Shown here: positions 8,995 through 17,020 of the stretch, piece by piece
Layout: each line of letters starts with the position of its first letter
Position numbering within the stretch: position 1 is the stretch's first letter
Origin: Microbacterium flavescens
GTDB taxonomy: Bacteria > Actinomycetota > Actinomycetes > Actinomycetales > Microbacteriaceae
Reading direction: 5' to 3'
Length of the DNA stretch: 64,000 nt
Assembly: GCF_018588945.1 (NCBI RefSeq)
Contig: NZ_JAFIWA010000001.1
Location: 186,001-250,000 of the forward strand
Notes under the pieces: model-generated
What the model was told of the DNA's origin: nothing
The model's database searches: none
Seen by the model: the letters and a program-made list of their open reading frames with translations, nothing else
Made by a program: the position numbers and the translations under genes

Positions 8995-10974
8995 ATGACC
9001 CTTGTTCCCCATCACGACGGCTCGTCGCTCTATGTGTCGAACCTCGCTCCCGACCTCGGCGAGGTCGTCACCGTGCGGCTGCGTGTTCCTTCAGGCTACG
9101 GACCGCTCGCCGCGGTGCGCACCCGCTCGAACCCCGATCACGAGCCGGAGTGGACCGACGCCGCGCCCGCCGGTGCCGCGGACGGCTGGGAGTGGTGGGA
9201 TGCGCCGGTGACGGTGCGCAACCGCCGGCACGGATATCGATGGATGCTGCAGCACGGCGACGGCCGCGTCGAGTGGCTCAATCAGACCGGCCTGCACCGC
9301 ATCGAGACCCTCGACGCCGAGGACTTCGCGCTGGTGGCCCATCCGGCACCGCCGGCGTGGCTGAACGAGTCGGTGATGTACCAGGTGTTCCCCGACCGGT
9401 TCGCCCGCTCGGCGGAGGCGGATGCGCACCCCGCGCCGGCGTGGGCGATCCCCGCGCAGTGGACCGACCCGGTCGATCCGGTGATGCCGGCGCGCTCGCA
9501 GCAGTTCTACGGCGGCGACCTCCCCGGGCTGATCGACAAGCTCGATCACCTGGTGTCGCTGGGCGTGAACCTGCTCTACCTCACCCCGGTGTTCCCGGCC
9601 GAGTCCAACCACCGCTACGACGCGGGCAGCTTCGAGCGCGTCGACCCTCTGCTGGGCGGGGACGCGGCGTACGTCCGGCTCGTCGAGGAGGCGCATGGCC
9701 GCGGCATCCGCGTGATCGGCGATCTCACGAGCAACCACTCGGGCGACAGCCACGAGTGGTTCCGGGCGGCTCTCGGGCACCCGGGGGCGCCCGAGGAGGA
9801 CTTCTACTACTTCACCGACGACGCGAACACCGAGTACGTCTCGTGGCTCGGGTACGCCAGCCTGCCGAAGTTCGACTGGTCGTCGGAGGAGCTGCGTCGC
9901 CGCTTCGTCACGGACCAGGACTCGGTCGTGGCGAAGTGGCTGAAGCCGCCGTACAACGCCGACGGCTGGCGCATCGACGTGGCGAACATGACCGGGCGCC
10001 TCGGCGACGTCGACCTGAACGCCGAGGTTCGGCAACTGCTGCGCGAGACCATGCTCGAGATCAACCCCGACACGATCCTGCTGGGCGAGTCGACCAATGA
10101 CGCCGTGAGCGACCTGCAGGGCGACGGCTGGCACGGGGCGATGACGTACCCGTCGTTCACGCGGCCGGTGTGGGGATGGCTCAGCGAGCCGACCGGCACG
10201 CCGTATCTCGACGCCGAGGGCCGCGAGATGACGGAGTCGTGGTTCTTCGGCCAGCCGATCGGCGGCATCCCGCGCTACACGGCGCGCGACTTCGCCGAGG
10301 CCGTCACGCGGTTCACGGCCGGCATCCCGTGGCGCGTGCGCCTGGGCAACATGCAGCCCCTGGACACCCATGACACCGCTCGCTTCGCGACCAACGCGGC
10401 GCCCGGCACGGTCCCGGTCGCGGGCGGCCTCTCGCTCACGATGCCGGGACTGCCCGTGGTGTTCGCGGGCGACGAGTTCGGACTGGTCGGAGCCGACGGC
10501 GAGGCCAGTCGCACGCCGATGCCGTGGGGGACCGAAGGCGACCCCGAGGTCGCCGAGCGCCTCGCCCTCTATCGCGAGCTCATCGCGCTGCGACGCCGCC
10601 ATCCGGCGCTCCACGACGGCGGATTCCGCTGGGTTCACGTCGACGACGAGACAGTGGTGTTCGCGCGGGAGTCTACGGAGCAGAGCGTGCTCGTCCTCGC
10701 CACGCGAGGAGATGCGGATGCCGCGATCCCGGCGGGCGCGCTCCCGGGCGCGGAGTCCGCCGAGGCCGCGTTCGGCGACGTGACGCTCGCGGTGGCCGAC
10801 GACGGGTCGGTGCTCCTGTCCGCCGACGGCCCCGCGTTCGCGGTGTGGATCCTGCCCGGCGTGAGCGCGCCGGCGCCGGTGTCGGCGGTGGTGCACGAGG
10901 CCGCCGACGTCCCGCGCGGGGTCGTCGGCGCCGACGAGCACACCCCGGCCGAGATCGTGAAGGAGGGGGACTGA
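8995..10974 (+). CDS. GH13 alpha-glucosidase / neopullulanase-like amylase
   Basis: The protein is 659 residues from ATG 8995, chosen because GAAAGG lies 6 nt before it; the frame extends upstream to 8878 without domain content. An N-terminal beta domain comes first, then the (beta/alpha)8 barrel. The conserved regions are visible: DLTSNH, GWRIDVAN (nucleophile Asp328), LLGEST (acid/base Glu365) and DTHDT (Asp460). There is no signal peptide, so it acts in the cytosol on maltodextrin imported by the preceding transporter. The layout resembles cyclomaltodextrinase, neopullulanase or maltogenic amylase. The exact specificity is open. Confidence 0.87.
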   Translation: MTLVPHHDGSSLYVSNLAPDLGEVVTVRLRVPSGYGPLAAVRTRSNPDHEPEWTDAAPAGAADGWEWWDAPVTVRNRRHGYRWMLQHGDGRVEWLNQTGLHRIETLDAEDFALVAHPAPPAWLNESVMYQVFPDRFARSAEADAHPAPAWAIPAQWTDPVDPVMPARSQQFYGGDLPGLIDKLDHLVSLGVNLLYLTPVFPAESNHRYDAGSFERVDPLLGGDAAYVRLVEEAHGRGIRVIGDLTSNHSGDSHEWFRAALGHPGAPEEDFYYFTDDANTEYVSWLGYASLPKFDWSSEELRRRFVTDQDSVVAKWLKPPYNADGWRIDVANMTGRLGDVDLNAEVRQLLRETMLEINPDTILLGESTNDAVSDLQGDGWHGAMTYPSFTRPVWGWLSEPTGTPYLDAEGREMTESWFFGQPIGGIPRYTARDFAEAVTRFTAGIPWRVRLGNMQPLDTHDTARFATNAAPGTVPVAGGLSLTMPGLPVVFAGDEFGLVGADGEASRTPMPWGTEGDPEVAERLALYRELIALRRRHPALHDGGFRWVHVDDETVVFARESTEQSVLVLATRGDADAAIPAGALPGAESAEAAFGDVTLAVADDGSVLLSADGPAFAVWILPGVSAPAPVSAVVHEAADVPRGVVGADEHTPAEIVKEGD

Positions 10975-11037
10975 CCGGGCGTTCCTGATTCCACAGGTGC
11001 GTGACACGGGGTCGCGGCATCGGGCACACTGAGTGCC

Positions 11038-11946
11038 ATGTCAGCGTTGACCACCATAGGCCTGCCCGTGGCCCTCGGAATCATCATGTTCGGCCTCGGC
11101 CTGAGCCTCACCCTGGGCGACTTCGCCCGTGTCCTGAAGCAGCCGAAGGCGGTGATCGTCGCGCTGCTCTGCCAGCTGATCCTGCTGCCCGCGATCTGCT
11201 TCGGTCTCGTGCTGGCGTTCCAGCTGCCACCGGTGCTCGCGGTCGGCATGATGATGCTCGCCGCATCGCCCGGCGGCACCACCGCGAACCTGTACAGCCA
11301 CCTGTTCCGGGGCGACGTCGCCCTGAACATCTCGCTGACGGCGGTCAACTCGGTGATCTCGGTGGTGACTCTGCCCCTCATCACCAACTTCGCGATCGTC
11401 TACTTCAACCCCTTCGACAGCCAGCTGGGCATGCAGTGGTCGAAGGTGCTCGAGGTGTTCGCGATCGTGCTCGTTCCGGTCGCGATCGGAATGGTCGTAC
11501 GGCGGCTGTGGCCCGCGTTCGCGAAGGCGATGGACAAGCCGGTGCGCATCGCGTCGATCATCATCCTGATCGTCGTCATCGCCGGCGCGGTGGCGTCCAA
11601 CTGGACGCTGCTCGTCGAGAACTTCGCACGGCTGTCGATCATCACGATCGTCTTCTGCCTGATCAGCCTCACCATCGGCTACCTCGTGCCCCGGCTGCTC
11701 AAGGTCGGCAAGCGACAGGCGATCGCGGCATCCTTCGAGATCGGCATCCACAACGCCACGCTGGCCATCGTCATCGCGCAGACCGTCCTGGGGTCGGTCG
11801 AACTTAGCCTGCCGGCGGCCGTCTACGGCGTGCTGATGTTCTTCATCGCGTTCGGCTTCGGCTTCCTCATCCGCGAGCGCGGGAGTGCGTCCGACGACGA
11901 GCTCGCCGACGTGGACGACGCGGCGGAGCCGGCCACCCCCCGCTGA
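11038..11946 (+). CDS. Bile acid:sodium symporter (BASS) family transporter
   Basis: The 302-residue protein has about nine to ten membrane helices. It carries the family signatures: MFGLGLSLTLGDF near the N-terminus, ASPGGTTANLYSHL with its unwound-helix Gly-Gly, and EIGIHNATLAI in the second half. Family members move organic anions with Na+; in Actinobacteria the substrate is mostly unknown. It begins with ATG 11038, 63 bp after the GH13 stop, and may or may not belong to the sugar operon. It has an acidic cytosolic tail. Confidence 0.88.
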   Translation: MSALTTIGLPVALGIIMFGLGLSLTLGDFARVLKQPKAVIVALLCQLILLPAICFGLVLAFQLPPVLAVGMMMLAASPGGTTANLYSHLFRGDVALNISLTAVNSVISVVTLPLITNFAIVYFNPFDSQLGMQWSKVLEVFAIVLVPVAIGMVVRRLWPAFAKAMDKPVRIASIIILIVVIAGAVASNWTLLVENFARLSIITIVFCLISLTIGYLVPRLLKVGKRQAIAASFEIGIHNATLAIVIAQTVLGSVELSLPAAVYGVLMFFIAFGFGFLIRERGSASDDELADVDDAAEPATPR

Positions 11947-11948
11947 CC

Positions 11949-12052
11949 CTCCCGCTGATCGAGTGCCCGCGGCGCACCCCTCCCGCTGATCGAGTGCCCG
12001 CGGCGCACACCTCCCGCTGATCGAGTGCCCGCGAAGCGGGTGTATCGAGATC
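11949..12052. repeat. Three tandem 31-bp repeats ending in a hairpin
   Basis: Units begin at 11949, 11980 and 12011 with the shared start CTCCCGCTGATCGAGTGCCC. The first two are nearly identical (31-bp period). The third diverges into GCCCGC-GAA-GCGGGT followed by TATCGAGATC, forming a hairpin with flanking GATC/TCGA arms. The sequence looks like a dispersed intergenic palindrome in which half-elements were duplicated. It fills the gap between the BASS and FBP-domain genes. Confidence 0.75.
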
Positions 12053-12087
12053 GCCCCACGTTCGTAGACTGGGCGCGAGGAGGTGCC

Positions 12088-12588
12088 ATGCGCCCACTGA
12101 CCGAAGACGACGTGCGTTCCGCGTTCGTGAACGCCTCACCCGACGAGCTGCGACTGGTCGCCCTGCCGACCGACTTCCTGCTGGCCGACTGGGATCACCT
12201 CGACTTCCTCGCGTGGCGCGACCCGCGCACGCGCGGCCGCGGCTACGTGATCGCCGAGGTCGACGGCGAGCCGAGAGGCGTGGTGCTGCGCGCGGCCGAC
12301 GGCACGTCGAGCGCCCGTTCGGCGATGTGCAACCTCTGCCACACGATGCAGCCGGCTGATCAGGTCGCGCTCTTCACCGCGCGCAAAGCGGGGGATGCCG
12401 GTCACGCCGGCGACAGCGTGGGCACCTACATCTGCACCGACCTCTCGTGCCATGAGAACGTCCGGCTCGCGCTTCCGCTCGCTCCGAATGAGGTGCGCGC
12501 GAGCGTGGACCTGAAGATCGACGGCACCCGTCGCCGTGCAGAGGCGTTCGTCGAGCGCGTGCTCGAGACCGCCGGGAGCCGGCGATGA
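12088..12588 (+). CDS. FBP-domain treble-clef zinc-finger protein
   Basis: The 166-residue protein from ATG 12088 has GAGGAGGT 5' of the start. The C-terminal half holds paired metal ligands, CNLCH and CTDLSCHENV, matching the treble-clef zinc finger of FBP (EF-G/fusidic-acid-resistance-like) proteins. Family members bind elongation factor G, and some confer fusidic acid tolerance. That activity is not established for this actinobacterial type. It overlaps the kinase gene that follows by 4 bp (12585-12588), so the two are co-translated. Confidence 0.8.
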   Translation: MRPLTEDDVRSAFVNASPDELRLVALPTDFLLADWDHLDFLAWRDPRTRGRGYVIAEVDGEPRGVVLRAADGTSSARSAMCNLCHTMQPADQVALFTARKAGDAGHAGDSVGTYICTDLSCHENVRLALPLAPNEVRASVDLKIDGTRRRAEAFVERVLETAGSRR

Positions 12589-13505
12589 CCACCGGGCGCG
12601 TGGTCGTGGTGGGCGATGCGCTCATCGACGAGCTGCGCGACGACAACGGTGTCCGCGAGTTCGTCGGAGGAGCTGCGCTCAACGTCGCTGTCGGTTTGTC
12701 CCGCCTCGGGGTTCCCACGACGCTCCTCGCGATGGTCGGCGACGACGAGGCCGGCGATCACATTCGGTCGTACCTGCGCGACTACGGCGTCGACCTCGTG
12801 GCCACTCCGTCGCCGCTCGGCACGGCCCGTGCCATCAGCGTGCGCGCGGGGGGAGGCGAGCCGGAGTACGTCTTCAACGAAGCGTCGCAGCAGCGCCGCA
12901 TCCGCTTCGGTGCCGACGAGAAGAGCGCCATCTCGGACGCGCCCGTCGTGGTCGTCAGCTGTTTCGCTTTCGACGATGCCGAGCAGACGGCGGAACTCAC
13001 CGATGCGCTGCGGGAAGCGCGGGTGCCCGTCGCGATCGACCCGAACCCCCGCAGCGGCATGCTGCGCGACGAGGACGCCTTCGTCCGCGGGTTCGAGCGG
13101 CTCGCCGCCGGTGCGACCCTGGTGAAGGTCGGCGAGGACGACGCGACGCTGCTCTATCGCCAGCCCCTCGACTGGCTGCGTGAGCGTCTGGTCGACCTCG
13201 GAGTCGCGGTCGTCCTGGCGACGGAAGGCGCGGCAGGTGCGACCCTCGAGAGCGGCGATGTCGTGGTGACCGCCCCGGTGTCCGCGCTTCCCGGCAGGAT
13301 CGTCGACACGATGGGCGCGGGCGACGCCGCCTTCGCGGCGGCCGTCGAGGCGGTGCTCGACCGCGAGCCGCAGATCGAAGAAGAGTGGGCCGAGACGCTG
13401 AAGAGTGCGATGGATGCCGCGGCCGCGACCTGCCGTTTCGAAGGGGCGCTGCTGCGCACCCCGGCGGCGCTCAATGCACTCGATATGGACCGGCTCGGCA
13501 CCTGA
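12585..13505 (+). CDS. PfkB family carbohydrate kinase
   Basis: The 306-residue ribokinase-fold kinase has an N-terminal GDALIDE motif, the FVGGAALNVAVGLSRLG sugar-binding segment, and the C-terminal PfkB signature DTMGAGDAAFAAAV with the catalytic Asp. It would phosphorylate a hydroxyl of a sugar or sugar-like substrate with ATP in the cytosol. The exact sugar (fructose, ribose and so on) is not readable. It is translationally coupled to the FBP-domain gene and followed by tRNA-Tyr. Confidence 0.87.
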   Translation: MTTGRVVVVGDALIDELRDDNGVREFVGGAALNVAVGLSRLGVPTTLLAMVGDDEAGDHIRSYLRDYGVDLVATPSPLGTARAISVRAGGGEPEYVFNEASQQRRIRFGADEKSAISDAPVVVVSCFAFDDAEQTAELTDALREARVPVAIDPNPRSGMLRDEDAFVRGFERLAAGATLVKVGEDDATLLYRQPLDWLRERLVDLGVAVVLATEGAAGATLESGDVVVTAPVSALPGRIVDTMGAGDAAFAAAVEAVLDREPQIEEEWAETLKSAMDAAAATCRFEGALLRTPAALNALDMDRLGT

Positions 13506-13603
13506 TCGATCCGGCTCGCGAGCCGATTTCGAGCAGTGGGTGAGACAGCGTAAGATGTGTAATCGCGCCTCCGGTCGTCTGTACAAGTCGGACGGATGCG
13601 TCT

Positions 13604-13685
13604 GGCGAGTTACCCAAGCGGCCAAAGGGATCTGACTGTAAATCAGACTGCTCAGCATTCGGGGGTTCGAATCCCTCACTCGCCA
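13604..13685 (+). tRNA. tRNA-Tyr (anticodon GTA)
   Basis: Acceptor GGCGAGT pairs with ACTCGCC (13678-13684), with discriminator A13685. The anticodon loop is ACTGTAAA with anticodon GTA at 13638-13640. It has the long variable arm of a class II tRNA and a GGTTCGAATCC T-arm. CCA is not encoded. Confidence 0.96.
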
Positions 13686-13686
13686 C

Positions 13687-13711
13687 AGAAGCCCCCTTCG
13701 CGGGGGCTTCT
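13687..13711 (+). terminator. Rho-independent terminator of tRNA-Tyr
   Basis: The stem AGAAGCCCCC (13687-13696) pairs perfectly with GGGGGCTTCT (13702-13711) around a TTCGC loop, followed by TTCGTTT. It begins one base after the tRNA discriminator. Confidence 0.9.
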
Positions 13712-13807
13712 TTCGTTTAACCGGCGCGCCACTGGGAAGCGACCGGCGAGAGGGACCGAGCCTGGTCGACGGGGGGCCGGCGGGCACGACGGACGCATCG
13801 CGCGGCG

Positions 13808-15055
13808 CTAGGTCGCACGACGCCGCGCGAGGATCCAGACGGCGAAAGCTGCGATGGCCCCGACCATGGTGCCTGCGATGATGCCGGCCGTCCACCCCTG
13901 GTCGACAGGGCGCGGTTCCACCACCCACTCCGGGACCAGATCCCGCGCCAGGTCGGCGGAGCCGATCGAAGCCCCGGTGAAACCCGATTCGTAGGTCGAG
14001 AAGGTCTCAACGGCGCCCGTGTCCGCATCCAGCCACTGGAACTTCGCGCTGTTGTCGTCGGCGTATGTCTGCAGCACGATCGTTCCGTCGTCGCGCCAGC
14101 CGAGGGCCGCCGCGTACTCCACGCCCGCCAGCCGGTGCAGCGTCGTCGCGCCGGTCGAGGGCTCGGAGATCTGCATCGTCGCGGAGGTCGTCAGCCTCCT
14201 GCCCGCAGGTTCATCCACCCGCTCGCTTTCGTGGACGAGTGTCACAAGGCGCGTGCCATCGGGCGACCAGGCGTCGTCTCCTAACGCCTGCCCCTTCAGT
14301 TCAGAAGGGAGTTCGCGGAGATCGCGCCCAGCGGCATCCATCACCACCGGGCCCTCCGACGTTTGCGCTGCGACGCGGCTGCCGTCCGGTGACACAGCCG
14401 CGGACGTCACCCGCTCGAGCGAATACTCGAGCAGGTCGCCCGTCGACAGGTCGAGCATCGCCAGCGTGCCGCTCATTGCCGGATCGGTGTACCTGCTCAG
14501 CTCACCATCACCCACGAGCACCAGGACGTGATCGCCGTCGGAGGCGATGCTCAACGGCACCGCGCTGCGCCCGACCCCGATCTCAACCTCTCGTGTGGTC
14601 CCGTCGACGAAGGATTGGACGGCGACGCTGCCATGACCGTTCGCGCCCGCGATCACAGCGAACGTCCCATCGGCCGACAGCACCATGGCCGCCGGGTCGC
14701 CCTGGTCAGTCGGAGTCGAACGCCCCTCCGCGATCCCGATGCGCCGGTACGTGCTGCCGTCGACGCCGAGCGCCACGGCCTGCGGGAAGTCCATGAACTC
14801 CACTCCGATGCCGTTCTGGTAGATCACCGACGCCGCCACCCCGAGGTCGCCGTGCGCGGTGAACCACGTGTAGGTCGCGACCTCGTCAGGAAACACGACG
14901 TCGCTGGCGGGAGGAGGGGCCAACGATGCGATCGCCGCGGGAGCGACGGCTGCGACGAATCCGAGTGCACCGGCGATCAGCGCGGGCAGGATCGGGTCGC
15001 GCCGTCCCGGCCGCACCGCGGCCGGTGTGTCGGCAGCGGCTGTCAGCGTCGTCAT
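13808..15055 (-). CDS. Membrane-anchored beta-propeller-like protein of unknown function
   Basis: The 415-residue protein has an N-terminal membrane segment or signal anchor (about residues 24-46). An extracytoplasmic body of repeated blades with SPDG-type turns follows (AAVSPDGSRVAAQ, DDAWSPDGTRLVTL), as in TolB/WD40-like propellers. A C-terminal helix (about 390-410) and Arg-rich stop-transfer close the protein. No catalytic motif is seen. The architecture suggests a cell-surface protein held at both ends. I do not recognise a named family. Confidence 0.75.
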   Translation of the reverse strand: MTTLTAAADTPAAVRPGRRDPILPALIAGALGFVAAVAPAAIASLAPPPASDVVFPDEVATYTWFTAHGDLGVAASVIYQNGIGVEFMDFPQAVALGVDGSTYRRIGIAEGRSTPTDQGDPAAMVLSADGTFAVIAGANGHGSVAVQSFVDGTTREVEIGVGRSAVPLSIASDGDHVLVLVGDGELSRYTDPAMSGTLAMLDLSTGDLLEYSLERVTSAAVSPDGSRVAAQTSEGPVVMDAAGRDLRELPSELKGQALGDDAWSPDGTRLVTLVHESERVDEPAGRRLTTSATMQISEPSTGATTLHRLAGVEYAAALGWRDDGTIVLQTYADDNSAKFQWLDADTGAVETFSTYESGFTGASIGSADLARDLVPEWVVEPRPVDQGWTAGIIAGTMVGAIAAFAVWILARRRAT

Positions 15056-15090
15056 CGCACCTCCCCCTGCACGCTAGCGGAGGCAAGTGG

Positions 15091-15843
15091 CTATACGGGC
15101 TTTCGGAGAACCGTGAATCGGTCGTGGTGCTCGACGGGGGAGAAACCGCGAATATCGAACATCGACCGCGGCCCGCAGAAAGACGTCGAATCGTCGCCGA
15201 GCTCCGTACGGCGTGGGTATCCCTCGATATATCGCGCCCCGCGCGCCTCGCCGTCTCGGATGACGCGGTCCAGAAGCGCCGACGCCACTCCATGGCGTCG
15301 GAACGGCGGAGCGATCACGAAGCACGACACTCCCAGGACGGTTCCTGGAGAGGGGCCATCGCGATCGATGCCGTCGTACTTCGCGTACGTCGATCGGTGC
15401 GATGCGTTGACCCAGCCCGCCGGTCGGCCACCGACGTACGCGAGATACCCCAGCGTGACTCCGGACCGTAGCCGCTCAACCATATCTGCGCGCACATCGC
15501 GCCACGGCCGCTCGGGCGTGTCGCCGGTGTGAGGGTGCAGGCAGTAGCACGACCCCCAGTCGGGGTTGTCTGGAAAGGCATCGCGATCGAAGAACCGAAG
15601 CCAATCGTCGATGCGCTCTTCGGTGACGGGATGCACCTCGATCGGCCCGATCGACGGAAGCCGCTCGAGCGGTCCGTCCGCACGGACGGAGGCCTCCGCG
15701 AAATTGCGCGCCCACACCAGCAATTCCTCATCGGGATAGGACACGTCGTGGGTTGCACGCACGTGTTCGAGGAACCTGTCGAGGAGTTCCTCGAGGGTGT
15801 CGCCGTCAAATCGGACATCGTTCTCGAAACACTCGACCCACAT
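15091..15843 (-). CDS. GNAT-type N-acetyltransferase with DUF1059-like N-terminal domain
   Basis: The protein is 250 residues from the ATG complement at 15841-15843, chosen because GGAAGGTGAG lies 8-9 nt upstream; the longer open frame lacks support. Residues 1-50 (MWVECFENDVRFDGDT, then an EH-x-x-ATHD pattern) resemble DUF1059. The rest is a GNAT fold with the acetyl-CoA loop PPFRRHGVASALL and a GYLAYVGGRPAGWV strand. It probably acetylates a small molecule or protein amine in the cytosol. The substrate is unknown. Confidence 0.8.
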   Translation of the reverse strand: MWVECFENDVRFDGDTLEELLDRFLEHVRATHDVSYPDEELLVWARNFAEASVRADGPLERLPSIGPIEVHPVTEERIDDWLRFFDRDAFPDNPDWGSCYCLHPHTGDTPERPWRDVRADMVERLRSGVTLGYLAYVGGRPAGWVNASHRSTYAKYDGIDRDGPSPGTVLGVSCFVIAPPFRRHGVASALLDRVIRDGEARGARYIEGYPRRTELGDDSTSFCGPRSMFDIRGFSPVEHHDRFTVLRKPV

Positions 15844-16015
15844 GCCGGGCTCACCTTCCAGATCGCTCGCGCTGCGACGCTCGCCGTCTCTCGTCCAACC
15901 GGCCGATCGCCGCGATCTCACCAGCGTCCAGACGAATCCGTCCCGAAGCAAGGGCTTGCGTGAACGTGCCAGGATAAGCGTGCGGACGCAGTGCCCCGCG
16001 AGAGAGAGGACCGCC

Positions 16016-16984
16016 ATGACCGTGCCCGATCCCCACGCCCCGGCCCACCCGCAGGAGGCTGACGCGCCTGTCTCGTCGCTGCTGCGCGCGGCGATCTGGG
16101 TCGCCATCGGCGCCCTCATCGCCTCGGCGATCGTCTGCGTCGTGTGGGTGCTGGTGGGCGATCAGAACGACATCGTCGGCAAGGCGTTCCTCACGATCCT
16201 CCTGCTCGTCGCGTTCGCAGGCGTCACCATCCTCGACGCGCATCTCGCGCCGCGGCGGCCGGCCTGGTTCGCGCTCGCGAGCATGGGCACCTGGATCCTC
16301 ATCCTCCTGATCGGCGCCGTGCTGATCTGGATGCCGGAGCGCTACTCGTGGGACGGCTTCACCCGGTTCGTCCAGTTCCTCTTCATCGTGCTGATCCTGC
16401 AGCTCGCACTGCTGCACGTGCGCCTCTACATGAAGGCACTGCAGCGGTACGACACGCCGTTCACCCGCACCGTCGCGATCATCACGATCGTGTTGGTGGT
16501 GGCGCTCGTCGTGCTGCTGATCCTGCCGCTGATGCTGAGCGAGTACCTCTGGTTCCCCGACATCTACTGGCGCGTCGTGGTCGCCGTCGCGATTCTGGCA
16601 GCGGTGGGCACGGCCCTCATTCCGCTCGTCAACGTGCTGTTCGCGCCGAAGCGGCCCCGGGCTGCGGCGCTGCCGCCATACGGCGCACTGGCGGCGGCTG
16701 CTGCGCCCGCCGCCGGCGCACCGCAGCAGGAGCTGCTGCCGTGGCCGAACTACGTCGACGGCATCACGCCGCTGCCGATGCTGCCCGACGGCTCGCCCGA
16801 CTGGAACGCCTACTACTCGGGCTACCCGACTCCGGGAGCGCACGTGTTCGGTACCCCCCAGGCTGCGCCGCAGCCGGCACCCGCCTCGCCGGAGCCCGCC
16901 GCCCCGTCCGCCCCGTCCGCGCCCGCGCAGTCGCCCGGCTACGAGGGCTACCCGCCCCCGCCGCCGCTTCCGCCGCACCAGTAG
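16016..16984 (+). CDS. Six-helix membrane protein with Pro/Ala-rich tail
   Basis: The protein is 322 residues from ATG 16016 (MTVPDPHAP), with GAGAGAGGA just upstream. Six predicted membrane helices lie between about residues 25 and 210. They are followed by a cytosolic tail with ELLPWPNYVDGITPLPMLPDG and a Pro/Ala-rich low-complexity end (PPPPPLPPHQ). No enzymatic or transport motif is visible. It is an integral membrane protein of unknown role and stands alone between convergent and divergent neighbours. Confidence 0.8.
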   Translation: MTVPDPHAPAHPQEADAPVSSLLRAAIWVAIGALIASAIVCVVWVLVGDQNDIVGKAFLTILLLVAFAGVTILDAHLAPRRPAWFALASMGTWILILLIGAVLIWMPERYSWDGFTRFVQFLFIVLILQLALLHVRLYMKALQRYDTPFTRTVAIITIVLVVALVVLLILPLMLSEYLWFPDIYWRVVVAVAILAAVGTALIPLVNVLFAPKRPRAAALPPYGALAAAAAPAAGAPQQELLPWPNYVDGITPLPMLPDGSPDWNAYYSGYPTPGAHVFGTPQAAPQPAPASPEPAAPSAPSAPAQSPGYEGYPPPPPLPPHQ

Positions 16985-17020
16985 TCGGGACGCTGCGGGC
17001 CGGGCCGGCGCGTCTCCCGA

